DNA from: a virus
DNA length: 24,379 nt
IMG/VR virus record: IMGVR_UViG_3300049893_000630
Span: 1 to 24,379 of that record
Reading direction: 5' to 3' (one strand)
Shown here: in pieces, positions 1-7,721 of the stretch
How positions within the stretch are numbered: the stretch's first letter is position 1
How the letters are laid out: every line of letters begins with the position of its first letter
The notes under the pieces: generated by a model
The model's database searches: none
Told to the model about the DNA's origin: nothing
What the model saw: only the letters and a program-made list of their open reading frames with translations
Translations under genes and position numbers: made by a program

Positions 1-1117
1 CACCCCCAGTTAAACCTGCGCCAGCGACTGAAGTAGTTAGTTTATTTTCATCAACAGAAGCAGAAGCTAGTTTAGCTAGAGTAACGTTACCGTCGGCAAT
101 TTTAGTAGTAGTAACTGCGTTGGCTGCGATAGTAGCAGCTTTTGATTGGGAGCCTGAAGCCGCACTAGTGGTAACATCGCCAGTTAATTCATTAATAGCG
201 TTTACAGTTACAACGCCGGTAGCACCGTTAACAGAGGCTACTGCGTCAGTAGTGTCCGACTTTTCCCAAGTAGAACCATTATAGATTACGTAATCGCCTA
301 CGTCGAAGGTAATGTTGCCAGAGCCTAGGTTTTGAGTGCCAGCAGTACCGACACGATAAACTGCTCCTGTATCGCCTACTCCGTCAGCTAAGCTAGGAGA
401 GTTAGTACTAGCATTCCATACACCTTCATAAGTCATAATAGCTGAAGGTAATTGAGCTGCTGCAATCTTACCAGCGCCGTCTAATTTAACAGGAGCGCCA
501 GCAGTGGACGTAGTTACGAACTCAGACTTCTGGTAGTAACGAGCGTCACCACGAGCATCGTTGTGGTATTGAGTATGATCGTCGTCAGCTAGCCCGGCCA
601 TTGCGCCGTGGTCGATGGCTGAGTTATCAACCGTTAGTTGTAAGTCTTCGTCTGCAGCATCATTTACAACAGAAATAGTAAGCAGAGAGTTTGCGGAGGT
701 AATCTTACCTTCTAAATAACCGGCTGTAGTATCGTTAAAACTAACTCGGACTTGATTACTGCCTGCCGTAGCAAGAGCCGTATCAATTCCTGCTAGAGCG
801 CCTTTAACAGTAGCTGCACTAGGAGTAAAGTTAGAATAAGTGTTATCGTCGCCGATTAAATCTGAACCACTAGAGGCCGTGCTACTGCCTAGTTCTGATT
901 CAGTAAAATAACGACCATCGTGAGTGTGGGCGTTAGTGCCTACAGAAAAGTCTGTACCATTTTGTAAAGCAATTAAATTGTCTAGAATTGCTTGAGTTAA
1001 GAAGGTGCCTGTGGCTCCTCCAACTCGTAGACTACCAACGGCTAAGTCGTTGCCTGCTAGGTCAACGTTTTGCACTAGACCATTTAATACGTAGGCTAAC
1101 TTATTATACTGCGCCAT
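1..1117 (-). CDS. Tail fibre/adhesin protein, 3' end beyond window
   Basis: Open frame of 372 codons from an ATG at 1117 to the window edge with no stop, so the C-terminus is missing. The start (MAQYNKLAYVLNG) has a GAAGGAAAG ribosome-binding site a few bases upstream, inside the end of the 63-residue gene. The protein is rich in Ser/Thr/Gly/Ala/Asn and shows phrases typical of phage tail fibres: AHTHDGRYFTESEL near the N-terminus, HTQYHNDARGDARYYQKSEF in the middle, then VVTVNAINELTGDV and a segment with TTTKIADGNVTLAKL and SVAGAGLTGG. The last phrases recur in the 642-residue fibre upstream, so the fibre genes share modules. Likely role (from family knowledge): trimeric receptor-binding or fibre-shaft protein at the baseplate rim. 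The receptor cannot be predicted. Confident that it is a fibre-type protein; the exact type is unknown. Confidence 0.8.
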   Translation of the reverse strand, partial: MAQYNKLAYVLNGLVQNVDLAGNDLAVGSLRVGGATGTFLTQAILDNLIALQNGTDFSVGTNAHTHDGRYFTESELGSSTASSGSDLIGDDNTYSNFTPSAATVKGALAGIDTALATAGSNQVRVSFNDTTAGYLEGKITSANSLLTISVVNDAADEDLQLTVDNSAIDHGAMAGLADDDHTQYHNDARGDARYYQKSEFVTTSTAGAPVKLDGAGKIAAAQLPSAIMTYEGVWNASTNSPSLADGVGDTGAVYRVGTAGTQNLGSGNITFDVGDYVIYNGSTWEKSDTTDAVASVNGATGVVTVNAINELTGDVTTSAASGSQSKAATIAANAVTTTKIADGNVTLAKLASASVDENKLTTSVAGAGLTGG

Positions 1118-1295
1118 TTACTCTTTCCTTCTTTTTAAATTGAGTATAAATCTTTACTTCTAAATCAACTGGCTCTATAAGCTTATTTATTTTCTTTCTA
1201 AACTTTAAAATATAAGCATCATAAGCCTTGGTTAATTTTAAAATCTCTTCTGCTTTCTCTTGTCCTAAATGTTTTTCTAGAACTTCCTTTTCCAT
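1104..1295 (-). CDS. Small charged protein of 63 residues, function unknown
   Basis: I do not recognise this gene. It starts at an ATG preceded by AGGAG about 9 bases upstream, and its TAA overlaps the start of the downstream fibre gene by 14 bases. Its last codons carry the fibre gene's ribosome-binding site, which argues for coupled translation and for the frame being real. The product is Lys/Glu-rich and probably mostly helical (MEKEVLEKHLGQEKAEEILK at the N-terminus, then a basic stretch FRKKINKLIEP). It has no signal peptide, membrane segment or cysteines. Its position between two fibre genes would suit a small fibre-assembly chaperone or adaptor, but nothing in the sequence proves this. 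Confidence 0.6.
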   Translation of the reverse strand: MEKEVLEKHLGQEKAEEILKLTKAYDAYILKFRKKINKLIEPVDLEVKIYTQFKKKERVNGAV

Positions 1296-1313
1296 AAAAA
1301 ACTATTCTCCTAT

Positions 1314-3242
1314 TTAAACTAGAGTTCCTACGTGTTGAATCTGGAGTAATACGGAATCATCATCAACCACTCCTAAACGCACGACGTTAAAACCTGAAGG
1401 AGAGTTAGGAGGAGTATCAACAATGTCTCCCGGAGTATTTCCTAAATAAGCATAAGAGTTATGAGTTAAACCAGAAATGCCTGTTACTATTCCACTAATA
1501 GCTACAGCTCCTGAAGCGCCATCAGCAATAGCTGCTACAGTTATTCCTATAGCCCTAAACTTATTAACATTGCCGCCATCAGCTACGTCAATTTCTCCTG
1601 CTAAGTTAGTATAAACTACAGTGTAAGCAGGAATGGTACTGCCTGTGTTATTTATATAAGTCTTAGCTATATAAGTTAAAGCTGTACCATTTTCTACAGA
1701 AGTTAATATAGAACTTACGTTAGTAGGAGCTACTCCATTTTCATAAACTAAATCTCCGCTCATGTTAGCCCAGATACCTTTGTCGCCGGGATTCATTGGG
1801 TTAGTGGCTTGCGGAGTTAGTTGTAAGGCGGTAGGATCTATGACGTCTGATACGGTTATACTTCCGTTAATTACAAGTAGTTTTTCACTAACAGGGCCGT
1901 TAATAGTTAAAGGTACACCTGAAGCAATAGTTATAGTTGGGCCTGCTTCGTAAGCGTCTTGTAAGCTTCCGCCTCCTCCACCGCCAGTTAAAGTACCAGA
2001 AGCAGGAGGAATAATTCTAAATACAACTCTAGAGTTATTAGCTAAAGCTATAGGGAATTCTACTTGAGTACTACTAGTAGAAGTCCAATCAGTACCTTGG
2101 AATTTCATAATTCCATTAACGAATACTTGTAATTCGTGCGATATTTGATTATAGACTTTACCGCCAGGAAGAGTAATAGGAGTATTAGCAGCTAGACCTG
2201 AAGCGTAGTAAATTTCTTCATCATATAACTCAGCCGGGACTACAGCTTTTAGATAAGCGTCACCTAACCAAATAGAAGTAGTTGATTTTACAGTGCCAAT
2301 TTTATATTGAGCATCACCTTCGGTAGTAGAAGGAACTAAAGTAAAACTACCTGTACCGTCTGTTCTTAAGAATAAATCTTTACCTACATCAGAAGGACCA
2401 AAAGGTAGATCTGAACTACCTAGAGCTAATTCTCCTGACATAACTAAAGTAGTTGTGTCGCCAGCAGATAAAGCTACTGTAGGAGCAATACCGCCAATAA
2501 CTATGTATTTTCCGTCACTTGCGTCTAGAGCTGTAGCTTTGTAAACTCTACCAGCTACTTCTCCATCAAGCGCCCAACGTACTAAAGTAATCATGTTGGC
2601 AGTCATACTTTGTCCAACAGTTACAGTTACTTTCGTACTAGGAGCGTGTAATACTTCAATATCATTAGAATTTACTTGTACGCCGTTACCAGCGCCAACA
2701 GCTAAAGGAGAGCCTGCGCCTCCGGTCAAACCGTTCCCAGCCACTGAGGCATTAAGCTTGTCTTCATCTACCGCACCATCAGCTAACTGAGCAGTATTAA
2801 TACCTAAAGCTTTTACGTTTAAAGTATCAGCGGTTATCTCTAAAGTAGTATTATCAACGTTAACAGATAACGGGCTACCACTTCCACCGGCTAAACCATC
2901 GCCTGCAATACTAGAATTTATTTTATCTTCGTCTACAGCTCCGTCGTCTATTTTAACCGTAGTGATTCCTAAATCTTTAACTCGTAAAGTATCTACATCT
3001 ATTTCGATAGTAGAATCGTCAACATTTACAAATATATCATTACCTGTTTTTGTTAAACCAACTCCAGCAGTAATTGGTAAACTTGCGCCAGATTCTAGAT
3101 CATCTAATCGTTGAGAAATGTTTTCACTAGTAGTACCATTTTCATAGATTAATTCTCCAGCATTATTAGTCCATATACCGCAATCCGTAGGATTAGGTAA
3201 AGGATTAGAAGTTTGTTTTTGGAATCTTATACCTTTTGCCAT
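1314..3242 (-). CDS. Modular tail fibre/adhesin protein (642 residues)
   Basis: Tail fibre-type protein assembled from repeated modules. Residues about 12-45 (CGIWTNNAGELIYENG) and 480-512 (KGIWANMSGDLVYENG) are two copies of one module. Residues 57-111 and 112-166 are tandem 55-residue repeats built on GAVDEDKxN followed by (I/V)AGxGLxGGxGSPL, with a third partial copy to about 197. Residues about 345-470 contain a module with LQVFVNGIMKFQGTDW, a run of six glycines (420-425) and SLQDAYEAG. This module is shared with the C-terminus of the upstream 663-residue protein. The C-terminus (about 530-642) is Gly/Ala/Val-rich. The start is set by AGGAG seven bases upstream, and the ATG overlaps the endonuclease TAA as TAATG. 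It probably sits at the baseplate periphery and contributes to host recognition. Family-level assignment only. Confidence 0.78.
   Translation of the reverse strand: MAKGIRFQKQTSNPLPNPTDCGIWTNNAGELIYENGTTSENISQRLDDLESGASLPITAGVGLTKTGNDIFVNVDDSTIEIDVDTLRVKDLGITTVKIDDGAVDEDKINSSIAGDGLAGGSGSPLSVNVDNTTLEITADTLNVKALGINTAQLADGAVDEDKLNASVAGNGLTGGAGSPLAVGAGNGVQVNSNDIEVLHAPSTKVTVTVGQSMTANMITLVRWALDGEVAGRVYKATALDASDGKYIVIGGIAPTVALSAGDTTTLVMSGELALGSSDLPFGPSDVGKDLFLRTDGTGSFTLVPSTTEGDAQYKIGTVKSTTSIWLGDAYLKAVVPAELYDEEIYYASGLAANTPITLPGGKVYNQISHELQVFVNGIMKFQGTDWTSTSSTQVEFPIALANNSRVVFRIIPPASGTLTGGGGGGSLQDAYEAGPTITIASGVPLTINGPVSEKLLVINGSITVSDVIDPTALQLTPQATNPMNPGDKGIWANMSGDLVYENGVAPTNVSSILTSVENGTALTYIAKTYINNTGSTIPAYTVVYTNLAGEIDVADGGNVNKFRAIGITVAAIADGASGAVAISGIVTGISGLTHNSYAYLGNTPGDIVDTPPNSPSGFNVVRLGVVDDDSVLLQIQHVGTLV
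1968..1985 (-). repeat. Six-glycine codon run in fibre gene
   Basis: Residues 420-425 of the 642-residue fibre are consecutive glycines, directly before SLQDAYEAG. It matches a ten-glycine run in the same context in the neighbouring 663-residue protein and looks like a flexible hinge before the last part of the shared module. Confidence 0.85.
2652..3074 (-). repeat. Tandem 55-codon repeats (two full, one partial) in fibre gene
   Basis: Within the 642-residue fibre, residues 57-111 (3074-2910) and 112-166 (2909-2745) align over their length. The shared pattern is GVGLT/GDGLA, then FVNVDD/LSVNVDN, TLRVKDLGI/TLNVKALGI and GAVDEDKIN/GAVDEDKLN. A third copy begins VAGNGLTGGAGSPL and fades out near residue 197 (2652). 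The DNA has diverged, so this is an old protein-level duplication rather than a fresh DNA repeat. Confidence 0.8.
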
Positions 3243-3952
3243 TAGAGAACTCCTAAATTCTTTAAGGAAGTTTGATCTAATAAAATAAAAGTATATTTAT
3301 CAGAATATAGTTCCTTTGCTCTCAAAAACTTGGAATCGTCATTCCAATAATAACCTTTAATTTCATAAATTATATTATCTACAATAAAATCGGGAGTATA
3401 TCCTCCTAGAGAACCTAATGGAAGAGTAACTTCTTCGTAGGTCCAAGGAGTTTTTAACTCATCTAAATATTTTGCAAAATTAAGTTCCCAACTAGATCTA
3501 AAACAAATATCTTTATATTTAAGTTTAGAGCGTTTGGGCTTTGCAGGAGGTTTTCCAAACATTCCGTTTTTACTACCAGAAAGATCTCTTTTCTTGAGGC
3601 CTTCTAAAAAATTTTTACGATAATCAGGATTATTCTGTCTTGAAAGAACCATCTTTTTTTTAGATTCTTCTGAATGTTTTCTTCCAAAAAAAGGATTATT
3701 TTCTCCTTTTAATCTTTCTATTGCTTCTTTACTTTTTTTAAAACCTTTCCCTTTTCTACTTAAACTTATTTTTTTCTTAGTCTCTTCAGACATTCCTTTA
3801 TAAGAAAAACTTCGAGTACAAAGTTTACAAAATTTTTCATTCTTATATCTTCTTAAATTTGCGACACTAATGTTTTGCTCTTTGCCACACTTGTCGCAAA
3901 TTTTAGTGACTCTATCCTGTTTTTTTAAAATTTTCCAATCTTGAACTACCAT
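3242..3952 (-). CDS. Free-standing homing-type endonuclease, NUMOD3 + PD-(D/E)XK
   Basis: Probable site-specific DNA endonuclease that promotes its own spread between phages. In order: a CxxC pair at residues 19-22 and another at 42-45 (CDKC, CKLC; likely a zinc knuckle). Then come NUMOD3-like DNA-binding repeats at about 53-70 (GMSEETKKKISLSRKGKG), 83-104 (ENNPFFGRKHSEESKKKM) and 126-133 (GSKNGMFG). A C-terminal nuclease core follows with FRSSWE (Glu156), PDF (Asp188) and EIK (Glu197, Lys199), the usual PD-(D/E)XK layout. The protein is Lys-rich and its DNA is more AT-rich than the adjacent fibre genes, suggesting transfer. It lies with almost no spacer between two related fibre genes: its ATG follows the upstream TAA by zero bases and its TAA overlaps the downstream ATG. 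No HNH or GIY-YIG motif is seen. The cleavage site is unknown and is predicted to lie in a cognate fibre junction lacking the gene. Confidence 0.82.
   Translation of the reverse strand: MVVQDWKILKKQDRVTKICDKCGKEQNISVANLRRYKNEKFCKLCTRSFSYKGMSEETKKKISLSRKGKGFKKSKEAIERLKGENNPFFGRKHSEESKKKMVLSRQNNPDYRKNFLEGLKKRDLSGSKNGMFGKPPAKPKRSKLKYKDICFRSSWELNFAKYLDELKTPWTYEEVTLPLGSLGGYTPDFIVDNIIYEIKGYYWNDDSKFLRAKELYSDKYTFILLDQTSLKNLGVL
3250..3254 (-). promoter_or_regulatory. Ribosome-binding site of 642-residue fibre inside endonuclease gene
   Basis: AGGAG lies seven bases upstream of the fibre ATG and is part of the endonuclease codons for its final residues LGVL. Fibre translation therefore starts from inside the endonuclease reading frame. 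Confidence 0.75.
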
Positions 3953-5944
3953 TTACAAAATTACTCCATCAATTTCAATATCTGCTTGAACGTGTATTAC
4001 TGTTCCTGTGCCAGTCAAAGTAACAGGAATACCAGCGGTAACAGCAATAGTGTTACCTCCGTCATAAGCGTCTTGTAAGGTTCCTCCACCGCCGCCTCCT
4101 CCACCTCCACCAAGAGAACCGGCAGGAAGAGAATCTATTCTAAAATGAATTTCTGAATTTAGAGGAAGATCATATGTAAATTGAATAGTTTGTTCATCTA
4201 CTGCTGTCCAATCTATTCCTTGATACTTTAATAATTGATTTACGTATACTTCTAAATTACGGCGGATAGCAGAGTAATATTGAGGCCTACTAGTTCTTGG
4301 GTTATCTGGCAAGATAACATCATCCCCTGCGGTCAAAGGGAGCAGGTATCCTGGAGTAGTGCCGATTAAAATTCTAGTATCGTAAGTAGCATTACTTTCG
4401 CCTGCACTAAGTTCTAGATAATTTCCTACTCGTACTTTGCTATCTTCTTTAACAGCTAAGATAAAAGTGTTTTCGTTTAGTTTAACTGCGCCAGGGCCAA
4501 AAGAGTCACGATAAATAAAACCTGCACCTGTGCCCACAATGGCAGGAGTTACCGTGATAATATCGTTTGAATTATCTATAGCAGTAATCTCTGCTGTTTC
4601 TGAACCGATTTTCACCACATTTCCGACTCGAATTGTGGTTAAATCTATAGCTACCAGGGTAACATCGTTTCCTGATACTGAGGAGGCAGTTACAGAAAGA
4701 GCGCCTAAAGGAGCAGTACCGATCTCGTAAGCTAGCGATCCGCCTTCTACAAGTACAGCCGTGTCAGCAGGTACAGTAAAACTAGCTCCACCAGGATTAA
4801 CTAGAGTAAAGTCTCCGTCCCAGTGTAAAGTCTCACCGTCAGTCTCAAGGTCGATAATTCCGCCACCAGTTAGTTGAAGATTTAGCTTCTCATTTATGGC
4901 AGTTTCATAATCAACTTCTGAGACGATTCTTTCACGTAAATCTACAACTTTTGAAGGGTGCTGGTAAAACTGTCCAATGCTGTCCCAAGTAGCCTCGCCA
5001 ATAGTCCAATAAATCTTGCCTACCGGGCTGCCTGAGCCAGAACTATCAGTAACGTAAATTTCACGCTTATATATTCTATAAGCAGAACCTATATTAAAAG
5101 TAGGATTAGGTTGATCTACTGCTACGTCAACTCGAATAACAGTTAAGTCAGAGTTAGATGGATCAGTAAACATTGCAGTAATATAATAGTCTTGGCCAAC
5201 AGTATCCGTTAGAATACCGTTAACAAACATATCTCTATCAGAAGGAGCAATAGGTAGAGGGTTTGAGCCTGAAATATTTTTAAAGCTTAATTCTAAATTA
5301 GAACCATCAATATTCTCAGGAATAGAACTAGCTGCTGAGCCTTGGTAGCTACCAGCAGAACTAGCCGTATTGATTACTTCTACATAGTTAGATAGATTTC
5401 TATCTAAAGCTTCATTTTTAAATACAGCCGCAGTAGGGTCTTGCTCAGAGGCAGGAACTACGTGTACTTTATATTTTAATTTAACTTTCTGAGCTGTTGC
5501 CTCAGGAATATTTGCATTCTTAATAAAGGGATCTTGAATATCAGTAACGATAGATTCTTCAGCAGAAATAATAATTCTATATTCATCAGAAGGAGTAGTA
5601 TTACTAAAAGTTAGAACTACGCCTGTATTTGCAATCTTATCAAAGTCTACGTCAGTAGGAAGATAACCTTCCGTTAACATCTCATCCGTAGCTGAGCGAA
5701 AATCAAAAGGTAAACCTTCGTACCAAGCTGTACCCGGCTTAATTAGAACTTTATCAACGTCATAATAGGAGACTTCCCAAGCAGTTCCTACTGCTACGTT
5801 GCCTACAGAAACTTTTATTGATTTTCTAAAGTGGTCTAACAATTCTAACTGAACGTCTACAAGTTCAGTAGCTAATAAATATCTACCCTCTAAAAACTTA
5901 GAGCGTAAATATCTATCGGGACGAAATGTATTAGTTTTTAACAT
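3953..5944 (-). CDS. Tail fibre / baseplate-attached adhesin (663 residues)
   Basis: Large structural protein directly downstream of the gpI-type gene, the usual place for a fibre that attaches to the baseplate. The N-terminus (about 1-60; FRPDRYLRSKFLEGR, then a Gln-rich helical stretch) looks like an attachment domain. The middle is beta-rich with several small modules. Residues about 425-482 (IRVGNVVKIGSE, then FIYRD) resemble a segment near residues 1450-1525 of the gpJ-type protein. Residues about 553-663 (LEVYVNQLLKYQGIDW, ten glycines at 612-621, TLQDAYDGG) are homologous to residues 345-470 of the next fibre. The start is supported by AGAAGGA about 8 bases upstream. Its TAA abuts the endonuclease ATG, and the endonuclease ribosome-binding site (GGAG) lies in its last codons. 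The protein ends where its paralogue continues into a further module. Confidence 0.75.
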   Translation of the reverse strand: MLKTNTFRPDRYLRSKFLEGRYLLATELVDVQLELLDHFRKSIKVSVGNVAVGTAWEVSYYDVDKVLIKPGTAWYEGLPFDFRSATDEMLTEGYLPTDVDFDKIANTGVVLTFSNTTPSDEYRIIISAEESIVTDIQDPFIKNANIPEATAQKVKLKYKVHVVPASEQDPTAAVFKNEALDRNLSNYVEVINTASSAGSYQGSAASSIPENIDGSNLELSFKNISGSNPLPIAPSDRDMFVNGILTDTVGQDYYITAMFTDPSNSDLTVIRVDVAVDQPNPTFNIGSAYRIYKREIYVTDSSGSGSPVGKIYWTIGEATWDSIGQFYQHPSKVVDLRERIVSEVDYETAINEKLNLQLTGGGIIDLETDGETLHWDGDFTLVNPGGASFTVPADTAVLVEGGSLAYEIGTAPLGALSVTASSVSGNDVTLVAIDLTTIRVGNVVKIGSETAEITAIDNSNDIITVTPAIVGTGAGFIYRDSFGPGAVKLNENTFILAVKEDSKVRVGNYLELSAGESNATYDTRILIGTTPGYLLPLTAGDDVILPDNPRTSRPQYYSAIRRNLEVYVNQLLKYQGIDWTAVDEQTIQFTYDLPLNSEIHFRIDSLPAGSLGGGGGGGGGGTLQDAYDGGNTIAVTAGIPVTLTGTGTVIHVQADIEIDGVIL
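4082..4111 (-). repeat. Ten-glycine codon run in fibre gene
   Basis: Residues 612-621 of the 663-residue protein are ten consecutive glycines written with mixed GGA/GGT/GGC codons, so the run is not a simple triplet repeat. It lies just before TLQDAYDGG and probably acts as a flexible hinge. Confidence 0.9.
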
Positions 5945-5972
5945 GTATAATCCTTCTACACATTACTGTAGT

Positions 5973-7721
5973 TTACAAGAAATTAAATCCGGCTTTAGTT
6001 CCAAAAGGTTGATAAGTAGGTAAAAGCTTATTTAAAATAATAAATCTATTTGTATTTAAAGGAGACAGTACTACGTAATTACCGCCAATAGTTAAATTAT
6101 TTACTATACCTCTGACTGTAATAGTGGTCGCAGTGTTGGCTATGATTTCGTATACGTCATTTATTTCTTCTTGATTAGGAAGTAAGAAATTACCTACTAA
6201 GCTATTTGTAGCTCCGAAATTATTAGAGGTATCGGTCATGGTGGTATTATTACCGCTGACGTTGTATTGTTTACTTGTTCCTAAATATAAAGCTACGTTA
6301 GGTAAGTTTATAACGAACTCCCTAAACGTAAAGAACCCTGGAATAACTACTCCTGGTAAACTCTTAACGAATCTGCCACCGGACACGAAAGGGTTAGACT
6401 GAGTAATTCTAGAGTTTGTAATACCGAGAGCTGTATCGAAGAACCTAAGTGCCTCTACGTTGGGCAGAAAGTCGATTATAGCGCCTGCAAAGTCTCCGGT
6501 GCCATTAGTTATGTCCCACGTAGTTATAATCTTTATAAACAAAGCTATGCCCTCTTTACTGCCTTTTAGTTTCCAGGCATAGAGCATCTCTCCAGCTATC
6601 CTACGTAAGGTATCAGCTCCAATAGTAAAATTAACAGGCGGCAAGCCGGTCTGTTCGCTAAAAGGAACCATGGCGCTAGCAAAAGTAGTATGAGGGTCTT
6701 GTAGTTTATAAGTATTGATTAAAGAATATAATTGAGAAAACTGAAAACCAAAGACTTCCATTAAATATTGTAAATCTTCGTTAGTATCTAATTCTCTAAA
6801 TACTCCTGGCCAATAATTATATAATATTTCTCCAAAGTTATTATCTTTAACGCTAATAGCAGAAGTCTGAGTAGAAGTGCCGCTATCTACTGTAGAAAAT
6901 ACTGCTTGAGCTACGTTAGCTCCTACAGGCTTAGCAAAGGCTGTGTAGTAGTAGAATTGGTCGTCTAATAGTCCTGAGCCGTCTCTAGCAGCAGCCTCGT
7001 AGTCTGTTTTAAACGTATCTACATAAGTAACAAGTACATTATTAGCAGAACTGGATAGTAAAGAAGTTATTCCTAGTACCGGAATAGTAGTAGTTTCGTA
7101 GAAGTATAAAGCGGTGTCAGTGTTGCTTTTGATGATGAACTTGTTTCCTGCTCCGTCGCTAAATATTAAATTAGCTAGTTCGTCAGGTTCAAACGTAGCA
7201 GTAATTAAAGTATTGTCTACGCTTCTAACTAAGTTTTCAATATAGCCTGGCCCTGCTACGGTAGCTAAGTCATTTTGAAATACTTGGCTAGCTCTAATAG
7301 TAGTAGGGAAGTCCGCTAGAATAACATATTTACCATTTGTAGGAGTATCATCTAAAGTTAATACTGTGGCAGTATTATCTAATATAGTATAGATCTTACC
7401 TAGGCTGTCTCTAAGTAGTCGGCCTGTGAGCTTAGGGCTAGTAGGGAAAGTAGCCGCTGTGTCCGTTAAGGTATTAGTAGCTACTGAAATAGTGCCGGTG
7501 TCTAAACCTACAATACTCTTACCTCTAAATATTTCTACGGGACGAGAATCTGTAGCTTTAGTAGGAAAAGAAGAGTTATATAATTCAGAAGGATAATGAG
7601 TTATAGATTTAGTTATAATGATCTCAGAGTTAGCGTTATTGAAGCCCAAAGGCTGTTTCCAACTTAAGGAAATAGCGTTTGGAACGTCAGTATCGGCTGT
7701 AAAATCTCTAACTAGAGACAT
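5973..7721 (-). CDS. P2 gpI-type tail/baseplate protein with added FN3-like and small beta modules
   Basis: Residues about 295-420 match the gpI-type phage tail protein pattern: YWPGVFRELD, a helical LQYLMEVFGFQFSQLYSLI, QDPHTTF, then TLRRIAGEMLYAWKLKGSKE. The place directly after the gpJ-type gene (ATG overlapping its TAA as TAATG, with GGAG just upstream) is the classical J-I order of P2-like baseplates. The product would link the wedge to the fibres. It is far longer than P2 gpI. The N-terminus has an FN3-like start (about 5-70, ISLSWKQP) whose other half seems to resume near 250-285 (FYYYTAFAKP), with small beta modules between. One of these (about 78-137; TLTDTAATF, LTGRLL, YTILDNTATVLTL) recurs at 486-552. 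The additions may carry surface-binding functions. Confidence 0.75.
   Translation of the reverse strand: MSLVRDFTADTDVPNAISLSWKQPLGFNNANSEIIITKSITHYPSELYNSSFPTKATDSRPVEIFRGKSIVGLDTGTISVATNTLTDTAATFPTSPKLTGRLLRDSLGKIYTILDNTATVLTLDDTPTNGKYVILADFPTTIRASQVFQNDLATVAGPGYIENLVRSVDNTLITATFEPDELANLIFSDGAGNKFIIKSNTDTALYFYETTTIPVLGITSLLSSSANNVLVTYVDTFKTDYEAAARDGSGLLDDQFYYYTAFAKPVGANVAQAVFSTVDSGTSTQTSAISVKDNNFGEILYNYWPGVFRELDTNEDLQYLMEVFGFQFSQLYSLINTYKLQDPHTTFASAMVPFSEQTGLPPVNFTIGADTLRRIAGEMLYAWKLKGSKEGIALFIKIITTWDITNGTGDFAGAIIDFLPNVEALRFFDTALGITNSRITQSNPFVSGGRFVKSLPGVVIPGFFTFREFVINLPNVALYLGTSKQYNVSGNNTTMTDTSNNFGATNSLVGNFLLPNQEEINDVYEIIANTATTITVRGIVNNLTIGGNYVVLSPLNTNRFIILNKLLPTYQPFGTKAGFNFL

Noticed and set aside
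3242-3952. Group I intron or intein carrying the endonuclease
   Set aside because: The endonuclease lies between two complete reading frames with their own start and stop codons and no room for intron core sequence, so it is free-standing.
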